Below, one piece after another: positions 47,101-57,900 of a stretch of 64,000 nt of DNA. Where the stretch lies: assembly GCA_026770025.1 (NCBI GenBank), contig JAMXDE010000010.1, positions 868,001 to 932,000 of the forward strand. Direction: 5' to 3'. How positions within the stretch are numbered: position 1 is the first letter of the stretch; every line of letters starts with the position of its first letter. The notes beneath the pieces were generated by a model. The model made no database searches. It was not told the DNA's origin and saw nothing but the letters and a program-made list of their open reading frames with translations. The translations under genes were made by a program, and so were the position numbers. Origin of the DNA: Craspedostauros australis (lineage: Eukaryota > Bacillariophyta > Bacillariophyceae > Mastogloiales > Achnanthaceae).

Positions 47101-49526
47101 AGGGATTTGGGTTCCCAAAACCTCAACGCCGTGCTTTTCGAAGATTCCATCGCGGTACATGTCAACGGCGCAGTTGAGAGCGGTCTGGCCTCCCATGCTG
47201 ATGATGATACCGTCTGGCTTTTCCTTCGCGATGATCTCCTCGACAAACTCTGGAGTCACTGGCAAGAAGTAGATGTGGTCGGCCTTGTGCTCGGACTTCT
47301 TGTCCATGTTGGTCTGGACGGAGGCGATGTTGGGGTTCATGAGGACGACCTCCTTTCCTTCCTCCTTGAGAGCCTGTGATTGTGATCATGGGTGGATTTA
47401 TGTATGTATGTGTGTACGTGTGTGCATGCGTGTGTGTTTGTGTGTGTGTGCGCGTGAATGCATGCGAAAGGATGAGAAGAAACTGTGAGCGGGAACGAGC
47501 ATCCAATAAAACCGCGAATCAATAGAAAGACAAGCAACCAGGCAAGCGTTGCATCAAGCTGGCAATATCACGTGAATGCAGAGTGCTCGCAGCGTACTCC
47601 ACAGGAACGCACCTTGATAGCCTGTCCACCAGAGTAGTCGAATTCTCCGGCCTGTCCGATGGATGTACCACCGGATCCGAGCATGAGGATCTTTTGCACC
47701 TGTGGTCTCTCCGGTGGTGGCGGGCGGACTGGGAAAGTGATCTTGCCGGTTGGGTTCTGGCAATGCTCAAGGAAGACATCGAACATGAACTCGGTGTCGG
47801 TGGGTCCGGCGGAGGCTTCTGGATGGAACTGGGCGGTGAAGTATGGGCGGGTTTCGTGGGCGATACCCTCGTTGGATCCGTCGTTGGCGTTGGTGAAGAG
47901 TGTCTTCCAGCCTGGCTTGAGGGTGCTGGTGTTGATGTGGTAACCGTGGTTCTGCGGTGTGATGTAGCAGTCACCCGTCTGGTGGTTGACGACGGGCTGG
48001 TTCTGTCCACGGTTTCCGAATGGAAGCTTCTCGGCCTTTCCACCGGCGGCCAATCCCATGAGCTGGTTTCCGAGGCAGATACCGTAAATTGGCTTGACCT
48101 CGCTGTCCGGGCAGTTGACGACCTTCTCCAATTCGTTGATGGTGACCTGGCACATGGTCGGGTCTCCTGGCCCGTTGCTGAGGAACAGACCGTCGAACTT
48201 GTGCATCTCAGATGCGAATGGGTAATCCCACGGCACGACTGTGAGCTCGACATCGCGCTTGACCAGCTGGCGGATGATGTTGAGCTTCATACCGCAATCG
48301 ACTCCGATGACCTTGATCTTGTTTCCCTTTCCGTAGACCTTTGGCTCTTTGAGGGAGACCTCACCGACGAGGTGGCGGTCGTTGGGGTTCTCCATGGTGG
48401 AGAAGTTTGGAAGTGGTGCCTCCAGATCAACTTCGATGCGTCCAAGGAGGGCGCCGTTGTCGCGGATCTTCTTGGTGAGCAGACGGGTGTCGATGCCGGC
48501 CAAACCGGGGACGCCCTCCTCCTTGAGCCAATCGCCGAGACTGCTGGCGGCGTTCCAATGAGAGTAATGGTGGGAGTAGTCCTGCACGAGGAGTCCGGAT
48601 GCGTGGATGCGGGTGGACTCGAAGAACTTTGGGAGACCGAATTCGTCAATGACGGAGCGGTCTGGCACACCGTAGTTACCAACCATCGGCTGGGTCAGCG
48701 TGAGGATTTGTCCCTGGTAGGATGGATCCGTCAGGGACTCTGGGTATCCGACCATACCGGTGGCGAACACGACCTGAAATCACGACGGTAATAGCAGTGG
48801 TCATGATAATATTGTTGATGACACGATGGGGATGGCGACGAAGATGGCGACGATTTTGACGAAGGATTCAAAATGGCGTGAGAGTCATGTGCGCAAAGGA
48901 AGGTGCAGTGCATTGAATCCTCGACACTGCCGATGGATCCAAGAATCGGCCGGTTGCCGTCATCGGTGGTCAGCGGTGTAATTGTTCCGTCACATCTGCC
49001 CGCGATATGATGCTCGTGCGGCAGGGCATCGAATTCCCATTGCTGTTCACCACATTCGTGTCAGGTTTTGGCGATGCGAGCATTCCTTGTGTGCTCTTAT
49101 TCGAATGACCGCACCACAGCGGATGGAATTCTTCGATACATGGCCCTCGCAAGGCACCGTGCCGCAATGACACGACGAGAGTGACGCACGAGAAAAGTGC
49201 AGGCACAAGGAACTCAAAAGCAGCCAGCCGCGCAGATCGTCATCGTTGCGATGATAATCGTTGTGATGTGGCAGAGCAATGGCAGCAGCGACGATGGTGA
49301 TAATCAATCGGACTGTTTCAGTATCGGGACATACCTCACCCTCCACACTCTCGTGACATCCGAATGACTTTCCCACGAGGGTTGTACCGTCCTCGAGATG
49401 CAATTTGGCAACTGCCGTTGGCTTGGCGGCATCATCTCCGGATTGCGTGGACATGAACATGCGCGTCGATCGTGCGCGCAAAGCCGCTGGGGTGGTGCCG
49501 CTGCTGCGGGCGAGCTGGCGGATCAT
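44185..49526 (-). CDS. CPS: Carbamoyl-phosphate synthase, fused glutaminase and synthetase chain, mitochondrial-type leader
   Basis: Three exons (49335-49526, 47613-48773, 44185-47373) give 1,513 residues. Introns of 561 bp (GTATGT...CAG) and 239 bp (GTGCGT...CAG) are phase 0. The leader MIRQLARSSG...ALRARSTRMF is Arg/Ser-rich without acidic residues, typical of mitochondrial import. The glutamine amidotransferase part keeps the catalytic Cys (YGICLGNQLMG) and His/Glu (AQFHPEA). It runs directly into the synthetase (ILMLGSGGTSIGQAGEFDYS), with two ATP-grasp halves (IRSAFALGGLGSG; VRPSYVLSGAAMNVAW) and a C-terminal MGS-like allosteric domain (HATKATAEILKANRVPCK). Glutamine, bicarbonate and ATP are turned into carbamoyl phosphate. 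The fused mitochondrial form matches CPS III/CPS1-type enzymes and the diatom urea-cycle enzyme; a pyrimidine role is the alternative. There is no fused ATCase or dihydroorotase. Confidence 0.9.
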
Positions 49527-52396
49527 GTTGCCGTTGTTGTGATTGTTCTTTCGGTGGAAATCTTGGTGTGTGTGATGACTTGTCCTGAGCGAGAACGATG
49601 CGGATGGTTGCAACGATAACGAGAGGATCAATGAACAAAGCAGTTTGGACTTCGATGGTGACGCAAACGATGGCGATGTGCTTCTGGTTTCCAGCGTCGG
49701 TGGTTGTTGAAGTTTGATGTTTGGGTTTGATCAACAACGTTGTCGACACTTCGGAATTTGTGAGTTTGGAGATGTGGTTCCTGCAGAAGTTTTTGCAAGT
49801 ACGTTTTGAGATTGTTGTTGTTGTCGCTGTTGACGGACAATGAATGGTTGGTTTGGATTCGGTTGGTCGTCACACGTTCGCCCTCATCCGTCCAGGCTTT
49901 CCTGGTTGGTGGGCGTTGTCGTCTCTGGAATTGCTGGTCGTTGTGTGTGGTTCGTTGTTCGCTTGTCCTTCTTCTTGCAGATTGTCACATGTCGGTGAGG
50001 TGTTTGCGTGGCGGGCTATCATTCCCACGTTTTGATTGCAAATTCAAGCGTCGCCACACAATGATGAGAAGTGCACGTGTCGTCGCAAACGAACGGAGGA
50101 AGGATGTGCAATGATGATGACAATGTGACGTAGAAGACGTTTTGTATTATTCGACACTCATTTGCATCAAGGCTCATAACCCAGTTTGGTCACACCGAAT
50201 CTGAACCGTATGCGTTCGCTTCTCTTTCTGCCTTCTCCACCAACGTCACACCCGTCACACGAAACTGCAACACGAAAGTAATGACGAAGACCAAAAGATT
50301 CTGGTTAGAATTATTGGCCTCCCGCAGGTACTATTGGGACACCTTAAAGATTTAATCAAAGGGGTCCAATTTGTCATGCTTGATACCTCCTGTGCAGTCT
50401 TGTGTTTTGCACGGACGAAAACTGACCATCAACATCACAATTGTGTTAGCGTGGGAATCAAACCAAGACTTCCAAACGTGATCTTCGTCCTCCATGCAGG
50501 AAGGCCAGGATACATCTCCTTCCAATTGCATGCCTGCGACATCAAACAAAGATCGCCCAAGACCTCTGATCTTGGCATGAGTGGACAGGCATGGAAGAAC
50601 ACACCAGTGGGCGATGTATTGCACGAAACAACGTGTCAAAACAGGCACGATCGATCATCTGAACATCCTGAAGTCATGTGGGTTTTTCATGGTGAATGTG
50701 TGTACAACATTGCCATTCATACTGTTCATTCTGCTCCCATTCATTCAGATGATCTATCAATAGTCATAAAATTGCAAAGCTTTCACATTACAACCAAATA
50801 CTTTCACAAACAAACACATTTCCTTTTAGCCTACGTTCCTTTTGTACACCCCGACGTCACACGATTTTCTCTTGAAGTCGGTCCGGGTTGCAACTTTGAT
50901 TCCTTGTGCAACAAGACAAGAAGAAAACCAACATCACAAAGATTCCCTTCCACCACGCTCAATCAATAACAACTTCGCCCTCTTTCTTTCATTCGCCTAA
51001 GTCAACGGGCACAACCCAGCAGCAAGAAAAGCAGAACTGCTTCAGTCCAATCAGGACTCTCTACAACACACACAGAACTACCTAAAATCCAACTATTATG
51101 TTGCAACGATCTTTCCCATTGGTGCTTTCTGTCCTCTTGAAGGAAGACGGTCGAGTACGAGGCCATGAGAGAGATGGAGTGGGGATGGCTTCGGCACGTC
51201 CAGCATACTTTCCATCGACATGAACTCCATTTTGTTGACCAAGGTGGGTGAGAGGACAAGACGATGAAACTCAAACTCCTTTGCCATCGACATCTTTCCA
51301 TTGGGTGTGCACGCAAAGTTGTACCATGCCATGCCTCACGATGGCATGGCACATGATGATGAGGAGCGAGTTGGATTGAGCTTGAGAAGCGCAAAATGAA
51401 GATGCAATCAAAAGATGAATGGAGAGGACGCAGGAGAAAGGGAAGGGGAAGGCAATGAAACAGTAGTTTTGCGATAGCTCGGGCGGTACTCCTGAATTCC
51501 ACCTGATCTGAGTAGGAAACATGCCCAGCACATTGCCTCTTCGAGATCACTTGCAATTGGAAGCAGATCATGCCTTGATACTCATACCAATCCAATACTC
51601 CCAAGCCATGTCGTACCAAGATAACGAATGACTGAAATCCTTCATTTGCGATGCCATGTCAAAGAGTTGATAATTGTTGACATACCTCTGCAGGAGACGC
51701 TGTATAACACAGCACAACTGCAAACGCCGCCAACCACCTGTGCCAAAGAATGTCGATCAATTTGATGATGAGCCGAAGGAGGGTGTGATGTTCACTGGAA
51801 TTTAGTCGATCGATGGCCGACACAAGGCGGATGGATCCATGATGCAAGTATCGACCTTTGCTGCTTGCGAGGGAGAGAGGCGCATTGCTGTTGCTATCCG
51901 CTGTGTTCAATTCATCGGTGCTTCCGCATTGGTGTATGTGTAGTTCATGCTGCATTGCACTGCACAAGCATCCGATCTGCCGTTTTCGGTTGCCCAACCA
52001 ACCACTTCATTTCTTCAGCTTGGAGCGTTGTTGTTGTTTCTTTTCGGAGCTGTGGTGAAATAAGCAATATTCAAAATAACCCTTTGAGAAACTGGACTTG
52101 TGGATGTTGGACTCATCCGATTGTGTCATATTAGTACATGTTTAGTCTTTCATAAAAATCGTCATTTTGCCGAAAAGAAGAACTGGAAATTGACAAACAA
52201 ACCACAACCGTCACAAATACGACAACGGTCACAATTGGCACACTCTGCACGATCGCCGCAAACGACAAAAGGAGACCCTCCACCAAGAGAGCACAACCAA
52301 ACGATCGAACCACCAAGGCAAGGAACCAAGCAAGGCAGTAGGCACATACTCAAGGGATAAAGTCATACTCTACTCGATTACACTCTGAGTGAAACA
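49527..52396. other. Long spacer with no confident gene
   Basis: This is 2.9 kb between the CPS start (minus) and the acidic Trp/Phe protein start (plus), so promoters for both should lie at its ends. A plus-strand frame of 211 codons at 50334 has no recognisable features and starts in AT-rich DNA. A weak spliced candidate on the minus strand (51096-51997) is listed separately. Just before the right-hand gene there is a dense TACTC/GAGTG cluster (52348-52391). Confidence 0.45.
51096..51997 (-). CDS. Weak candidate: small spliced gene, family unknown
   Basis: Three open segments can be linked by plausible splice sites. Residues ending VVLCYTASPAE stop at a GTATGT donor near 51688. A segment SFVILVRHGLGVLDWYEYQG follows a TTTCAG acceptor near 51637 in the same phase. 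The last segment starts near AWYNFACTPNGKMSMAKEF (51332) and runs to a TAA at 51096. The first part has one hydrophobic stretch. No domain is recognised and the second junction is uncertain, so this may be chance. Confidence 0.2.
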
Positions 52397-54811
52397 ATGT
52401 CGGCAGGTGATGGATGGGATGACGACGATCTGGACTTCGGCGATGATGGTGATGATCTGGACTTCGAAGCGAACGAGATGAACGAGATCCAGGAACCAAA
52501 GGCCGAGGCATTGGCGAACGAACAGGACATTGGCATCGGTGGCGGAGATGAGGGTTGGGGTGACGACGATGACCTGGATTTCGGCGACGAGATCGATGAG
52601 ATTGGTCAGGTAGGGACAGGAATGGCTCACACCAATGTCAATCGCAGCGAGATCGACGACATCGACGACGATGTCCCCGCATCCCCCATTGCCAATGATG
52701 GCTGGGGCGACGAGGACAACTTCGACTTTGACAATGACGATGACGATGCCCCTGACAATGGCGGAATCGGCGACGCAAGCGATGTTTCCGCAGCTGCTAA
52801 TGCTCCCGCGCCGCCTTCACAGTTCCATAACAACAATCATCATCATCATCAAGCACCAGCCCCGATGATGGCGCACGTCACGTCTCACAGGCACCAGCAG
52901 CTGGTGGATCAACTGGTCAGATACGTGGGATCTTTGTCGCACATCATCCCATCGATCAATGCTGTGCTCGAATTCGAGTACAACACACCGGAGAAGGCGG
53001 CAGAGCTCGTGCACTACTATGGGCAGCGAGAGAAGCTGGCCGAGTACACCCGGAACAAGGAAGTCCCTCGCATGGACTATCACGTCGTCCTCCCGTACGG
53101 CCACGTTGAGACCGACAAGTCGCAAGTTGTTTCGCTGCTCTCCGATGACCGCCTCATCTCCAGATGCGCCAACCAGTCCTTGTTGGCGGATCTGCTGCAG
53201 GTTCTCACTGGGCCCGATCTGCTCATCCGTCCACAGTACCTGGCGACCTGCATCGCGGAGTGGTGTCGTTTCACGGTCCACTTCAATGAAACCCCACAGG
53301 AGGACACCGTCGATTGCCTCTGCGTCCTCAAGCTCTCGTTGCCCAGCGACGATGGCAGCCGTTTCGATCTCGCTGAGGTCAAATCGTCGATCGTCTTCCA
53401 GCCCAATCCAAACCATGGGGCCGCAACTATCGAGTACCGAGTCCACACGGTGCAGTGCATGATCCCACAGTCGGATTGGGTGGCTGTACTTTCGAAGGCG
53501 GCAACATTCCTGGAAGAGATGGACATGCCATCGATGATGGAGGACAGCAACATGTACGCGCAGCAGAATGCTCCTGCCGACATGTTCCGCGATGCCTTCG
53601 TGGAGCGCTCAGGGCGCCTGTTCAACCAATCTGCGGAAGGCATGAAATCGGCGTTGCAAGAGATGGGCTCCGTCGTCAATCTCAAGCAGAAGATCGCTTT
53701 GGTCAAGGGTGGTGTGAAAACGCTTTCCAACCTCCTCCCGGATTCCAACATCGTACGCGAAGCCGAAGCTGAAGCTCTTGCCTACGCGGCACAGCAGCAG
53801 CAACAGCAGCAACAATATCAACAGGCCAATCGATTCAACTTTGGTCCACCGCGCGCTGGCAATCAACCACCCAACCCATCACATCCAATGCCACCCCAAG
53901 GTGCTCCGCCGGGGCGGAATGCCCCCGCGCGGCCAACGTCCATCCTCGGTGGCTTTGTTCGATCTGGATGGAGCCGCCTTTCCAAGTCCGTGGCAATGCC
54001 AGAGGACGATGAAGCGATCTATGGTGTGAAACCCACCAACAATCCGAATCAGCAACCGCAGCAGTCGCAACAGGGAGAGTTCAAGTTATACAACCGCGAT
54101 AGCCCTCGGGATGCCCCACGGAACAACGATGCCTTTCCGGCCGCTGCTCCCATGTTCCCGCGGGCTGGCAATGCACATTTGAAGCCACCGTCCAAACCGG
54201 CACAGCCTGCACCTGCTGATGTCCCTCACAATCACGGGGCACCATTCGAACAACCGCAACAACCATCACCACCAGCAGCAACGGTCCCGCCAACAACTCA
54301 AGCGCACGAGTTCGCACCAGAAGCCCCCATCCACTTGGCTGGTGCGAGCAGTCGCGAGGAAGCCACCAACGATGGTGGTTTTGATGTGCCTTCGGCAGAG
54401 CAGCAGCAGCAACAGCATGTTGTCAAGGAAGCGCCTAGAATCGAAAATGAGGACCATGTATCACCACCACCACAAGCAGCGACACCTTCTGCGATTCCAG
54501 ATCATGCGGACACGGCCGAGGTCGAGCCATCTCCGAGTATAGAACATCAAGAATTCGTTCGCATCGAACAGACTCATGCGCAGCCGGAGGTCCAAGATCA
54601 CGTCACCCAGGTGGAACATCATGATGCGGCCAATTGGGCTATCATAGACAACATGAACGTTCCGCCACAGCAACAGCAACAACCCATAGTTCAGAAGGCA
54701 AGGCACCTCTTCTGTGCACCAACATTCGTGGACATGCCGCAATACGACGCAGCGACCGACGTCCTCCCAACGCGCAAGCGATGGCAAAACCCAAGACCGA
54801 ATCGACTTTGA
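52397..54811 (+). CDS. Acidic Trp/Phe-motif protein of unknown function
   Basis: A single exon of 804 codons starting at an ATG. The N-terminus has three copies of an acidic motif, GWDDDDLDF, GWGDDDDLDF and GWGDEDNFDF (residues 6-120), of the kind that binds coat or adaptor subunits in vesicle traffic proteins (for example Dsl1-type tryptophan motifs with COPI). A folded central region (about residues 165-470) follows, with HQQLVDQLVRYVGSLSHIIP, AELVHYYGQREKLAEYT and DLLQVLTGPDLLIRPQYL. The remainder is Gln/Pro-rich and disordered, with a basic SGWSRLSKSV segment near 520. The tail ends in basic residues (PTRKRWQNPRPNRL). I do not recognise the central domain. A vesicle-transport role is an inference from the motifs only. 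Confidence 0.7.
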   Translation: MSAGDGWDDDDLDFGDDGDDLDFEANEMNEIQEPKAEALANEQDIGIGGGDEGWGDDDDLDFGDEIDEIGQVGTGMAHTNVNRSEIDDIDDDVPASPIANDGWGDEDNFDFDNDDDDAPDNGGIGDASDVSAAANAPAPPSQFHNNNHHHHQAPAPMMAHVTSHRHQQLVDQLVRYVGSLSHIIPSINAVLEFEYNTPEKAAELVHYYGQREKLAEYTRNKEVPRMDYHVVLPYGHVETDKSQVVSLLSDDRLISRCANQSLLADLLQVLTGPDLLIRPQYLATCIAEWCRFTVHFNETPQEDTVDCLCVLKLSLPSDDGSRFDLAEVKSSIVFQPNPNHGAATIEYRVHTVQCMIPQSDWVAVLSKAATFLEEMDMPSMMEDSNMYAQQNAPADMFRDAFVERSGRLFNQSAEGMKSALQEMGSVVNLKQKIALVKGGVKTLSNLLPDSNIVREAEAEALAYAAQQQQQQQQYQQANRFNFGPPRAGNQPPNPSHPMPPQGAPPGRNAPARPTSILGGFVRSGWSRLSKSVAMPEDDEAIYGVKPTNNPNQQPQQSQQGEFKLYNRDSPRDAPRNNDAFPAAAPMFPRAGNAHLKPPSKPAQPAPADVPHNHGAPFEQPQQPSPPAATVPPTTQAHEFAPEAPIHLAGASSREEATNDGGFDVPSAEQQQQQHVVKEAPRIENEDHVSPPPQAATPSAIPDHADTAEVEPSPSIEHQEFVRIEQTHAQPEVQDHVTQVEHHDAANWAIIDNMNVPPQQQQQPIVQKARHLFCAPTFVDMPQYDAATDVLPTRKRWQNPRPNRL

Positions 54812-54947
54812 ACAGACCACTTTAGTCTGCTCTCATCAAGTGAATTGCCCTTGTCACAGAGCGCAATCCTCTTAGCATACGTACCTTTGCTTCCTCTTCA
54901 AAAATGCTACCATGCTCGATTAATGCATTACTCTACTCATACATACT

Positions 54948-57900
54948 CTAGGATAATTCAGAGCTACCATCGTCTTCTAAAGGCACAACGTCGCTCTTCT
55001 TGTTCCTCCATGGAAAGATGCGCAACTTGTGGGGCGCACGATGCGGTTTCTTGCAGTACAAGTCATCCGAAACACTATCGAAATCATCGGTCTTCATACC
55101 ATCGAACGGATCTTCGCTGGGAAGCTTCGCGGACCGCTGCTGTTGCTGTTTCTGCGACTGGTACTGTTTGCTGCCAGCTGTGGCAGTGGTGTCAATGCGC
55201 ATGCTATCAGGATACGCATTGACTTTCATGAGGCCTTTCTGGTGACCTGCAGCCGCTCCTTCATTGTCGTTGCCATGTTGTCCGATATTGCTGCGCTCTC
55301 TGAGCTGAGTGGAATCCACAGAACTTGCCTCCGATACGTCATCACCGATGGCAACGTGGGCATCGCCAACAACAGTGGCATGTCCCTTGGTCGTTGGATC
55401 CAACATGATGGATTTTTCGAAGGAATCGCTGCTGTCAACGGATGGCTTTCGCAGCACCATGCGGGGACCAATAGCCATGTCAGCGGTGTCAGTGTTCGAT
55501 GCGGGGTGTCTGTTGCTGTTGCTCTGCCCCGCGCTGCTTGGTTTGTTGCCAAACGCAACATGCTCTCCATGGTCGATGTGTGCCTCCCAATGATGATGTT
55601 CGTCATCGTCGTCATCATTCCTTCGACGGGGAATCTGCGGCGTTTCGGACACACGAAGCTTTTCGGATGGCGAAAACAGCGATCTGGTGGACACGGTGTT
55701 TTCGCCGATCGTGCGTTGGGCCATTGAGAAGTTGGTGGTGATCGTGGACGCGCCCAAGGTGTAACCGTCCATGGATGAGGCGTCGTCATGCGCGTACGGA
55801 TCATTCTCCTCCTGGATGATGTAGTCATCGAGGTGGCAGCTGTTCTTCAGCCGCTGTCTGCTGTGCTGCCTGCTGGATGACATCATCGACCTTGAGTTGG
55901 GAGTCAATGTCAAGGATGATGACAGCGGGGAACGGTGATTCGATCTCACCATCTCGATCTCCGGCACGGGGGTATTTGGGAAGCCATCCGGATGCTGTTG
56001 TTGCGGATGCTGTTGTTCTTGCTGATGATGGTTGTGACGTGCATGTTCGCGATCAGGCTGACGTCGTGGCTTGGCGGACCTCAGACCTTTTCTTCGAGGT
56101 GGAACAAACGTGGCATCCAAGGTGATTATTTGCTCGCGATGCCTGTTGATTTCGTCGTCGTTGTCGATGCTGTCAGCGTTACGGTTTCTGGGTGAATAAG
56201 TCTTCCTCCTCGGCGATGAGGCGTTGGGCGACCTTCTGTTGGAACGTGGCGATAGTCTCTCACCGGTCCTTCTCCCACTGGGCTTGGAATGGTCCTTGAT
56301 GAGGGTGTCATAATTGTTGCTATCGTCGTCGTCGTCACCGTTGACAATGCTGTCGTGGGCGCCGCCATGAATGTCAATAGAGAAATGGTTGACAAGATCC
56401 TGCGCGTTTGATCTGTTTCGGCTGCCGGATCGTCTCGTGGTGGTAGGCGTCCTTGTGCGTTCGACGGATGAGTGGTTGTCAAGAGCGCCCCCGAACTGTA
56501 TCTTCGGCGAAGAAGAAGAAGATGAGGATGATGGTAATGACTCCGTAACCCCTGATTGTTTGAAGCGGATGCTGCCCGTCAAATCCGAATCGGTGAGGAT
56601 AGAAACGTCGCCACTTAATGTGCGCTGCGGTTTCTTCGATCGTTCGAGAGTGGTGTCATCGTCGGTTGTCCACATGTCGCTGTTGATGAAGGATGCAGAA
56701 AATCGATCCTGGTTGGAGCTCCGACGGGAGAGCTTGTCGTGCAGTGTGGAGATATCCACGGGGTCCGAAGGCATCGAGAAGGTTCTTGATCGTGTTCTCT
56801 GCTGATCGGAAAGTGACTGTGAGTCATGCAGATGGCTCCCTGCCTGCGAGATATGGTGCGTGTCATCTTGGATGTCTGAGTCCTCATCCAATGACGGTGG
56901 GTCACTCGTGTTATCTGCCACACTGGGGTCGTCCTCCCCAGGGTCTTCGCTAGCACTGCCATCGACACCATCAGTGACATCAACGTTACCATCGACGGCG
57001 ACGTCTTCTCTCTCTTCATCATCATCGTCGTCGTCGTCGTCATCGTCAAACTCAATTGCCACCACAAGCACCATCTTCTCGGCATGCCCTCCAGGGGTGT
57101 CCTCCATGATGTTCCATTTCTTACCACCACGGAACCCCTTCAGTGGACGGCGGGAGACAGCGCCGCTGCCGCTCTTGCTTCCGTTGTGTTCGGATGATGA
57201 TGTTGTGCTGGTGCTACAGCTGTTGGTGCCATCGCTGTCGGTGCCCTTGGTGTTCCTGCCGGTACGGTTGTTGTTACTGTTGCTGTTACTGTTGCTGTTG
57301 TTGTTGCTAGTGTTGGCTGCCCTTCTGTCTTTCGTTGTGTTCTTGTCCGTGCGGCTGTCCTTGTCTTTGTTTTTGCCTTTGCTGCTGTTTGTAACTGTTC
57401 CTTGGCCCTTCTCCTTGCCCTCGTCTTTGGTGTTGTCCATGTCTTCATTTTTGCTCGTGTGCCAACGCTTAGCCTGATCTTTGCCTCTGTCTTTTGCTCT
57501 ACTGCCTGCGTCAGCGGATACTTTTGACTTGGGTCTGGACTTTGGTGACCTGAGCTTAGATGAAGCATGAGGCGTCGATTGTGACTTCCTGCCCGACCGG
57601 GGCGACAGCATCCCGTCCTTGTCTCTGTTTTGAGAACTCGATGTTGACGTCATGCTCCGTCGATTGGTGTTGCGGGGTGACCGCAACGGTCGCGGTGACC
57701 TTGGAATCTTCGGGGATCTGTCACCGCTTGCACCAGGAGGATGAGTAGGCTCGATGTGGGTGGTGTTTGATTCTCCGGCCGATGCTGTCATGGTCAATGG
57801 AGGTGATGATAATGGCATTGGCATCGATATTGATGTGGACATCGATGTCGCTGCCGACGCTGATGTCGGTGATCGATGAGCAGATGGCCTGGTCGAACGT

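Noticed and set aside
44863-47379. An 838-codon open frame on the plus strand, antisense to the CPS large domain
   Set aside because: It mirrors the well-supported CPS exon, has Val/Asp/Leu/Gly composition typical of antisense of GC-rich coding DNA, and shows no domain.
47583-48791. A 402-codon plus-strand frame over the CPS glutaminase exon
   Set aside because: It is the antisense shadow of a clear glutamine amidotransferase coding exon.
50442-50470. A tRNA T-arm-like sequence on the minus strand (GGTTTGATTCC)
   Set aside because: The T-loop does not match the TTCRANY pattern and no acceptor or D-arm partner was seen.
50334-50969. A 211-codon plus-strand frame in the long spacer
   Set aside because: AT-rich, no recognisable motif, no hydrophobic or repeat pattern, and composition unlike the confident genes.
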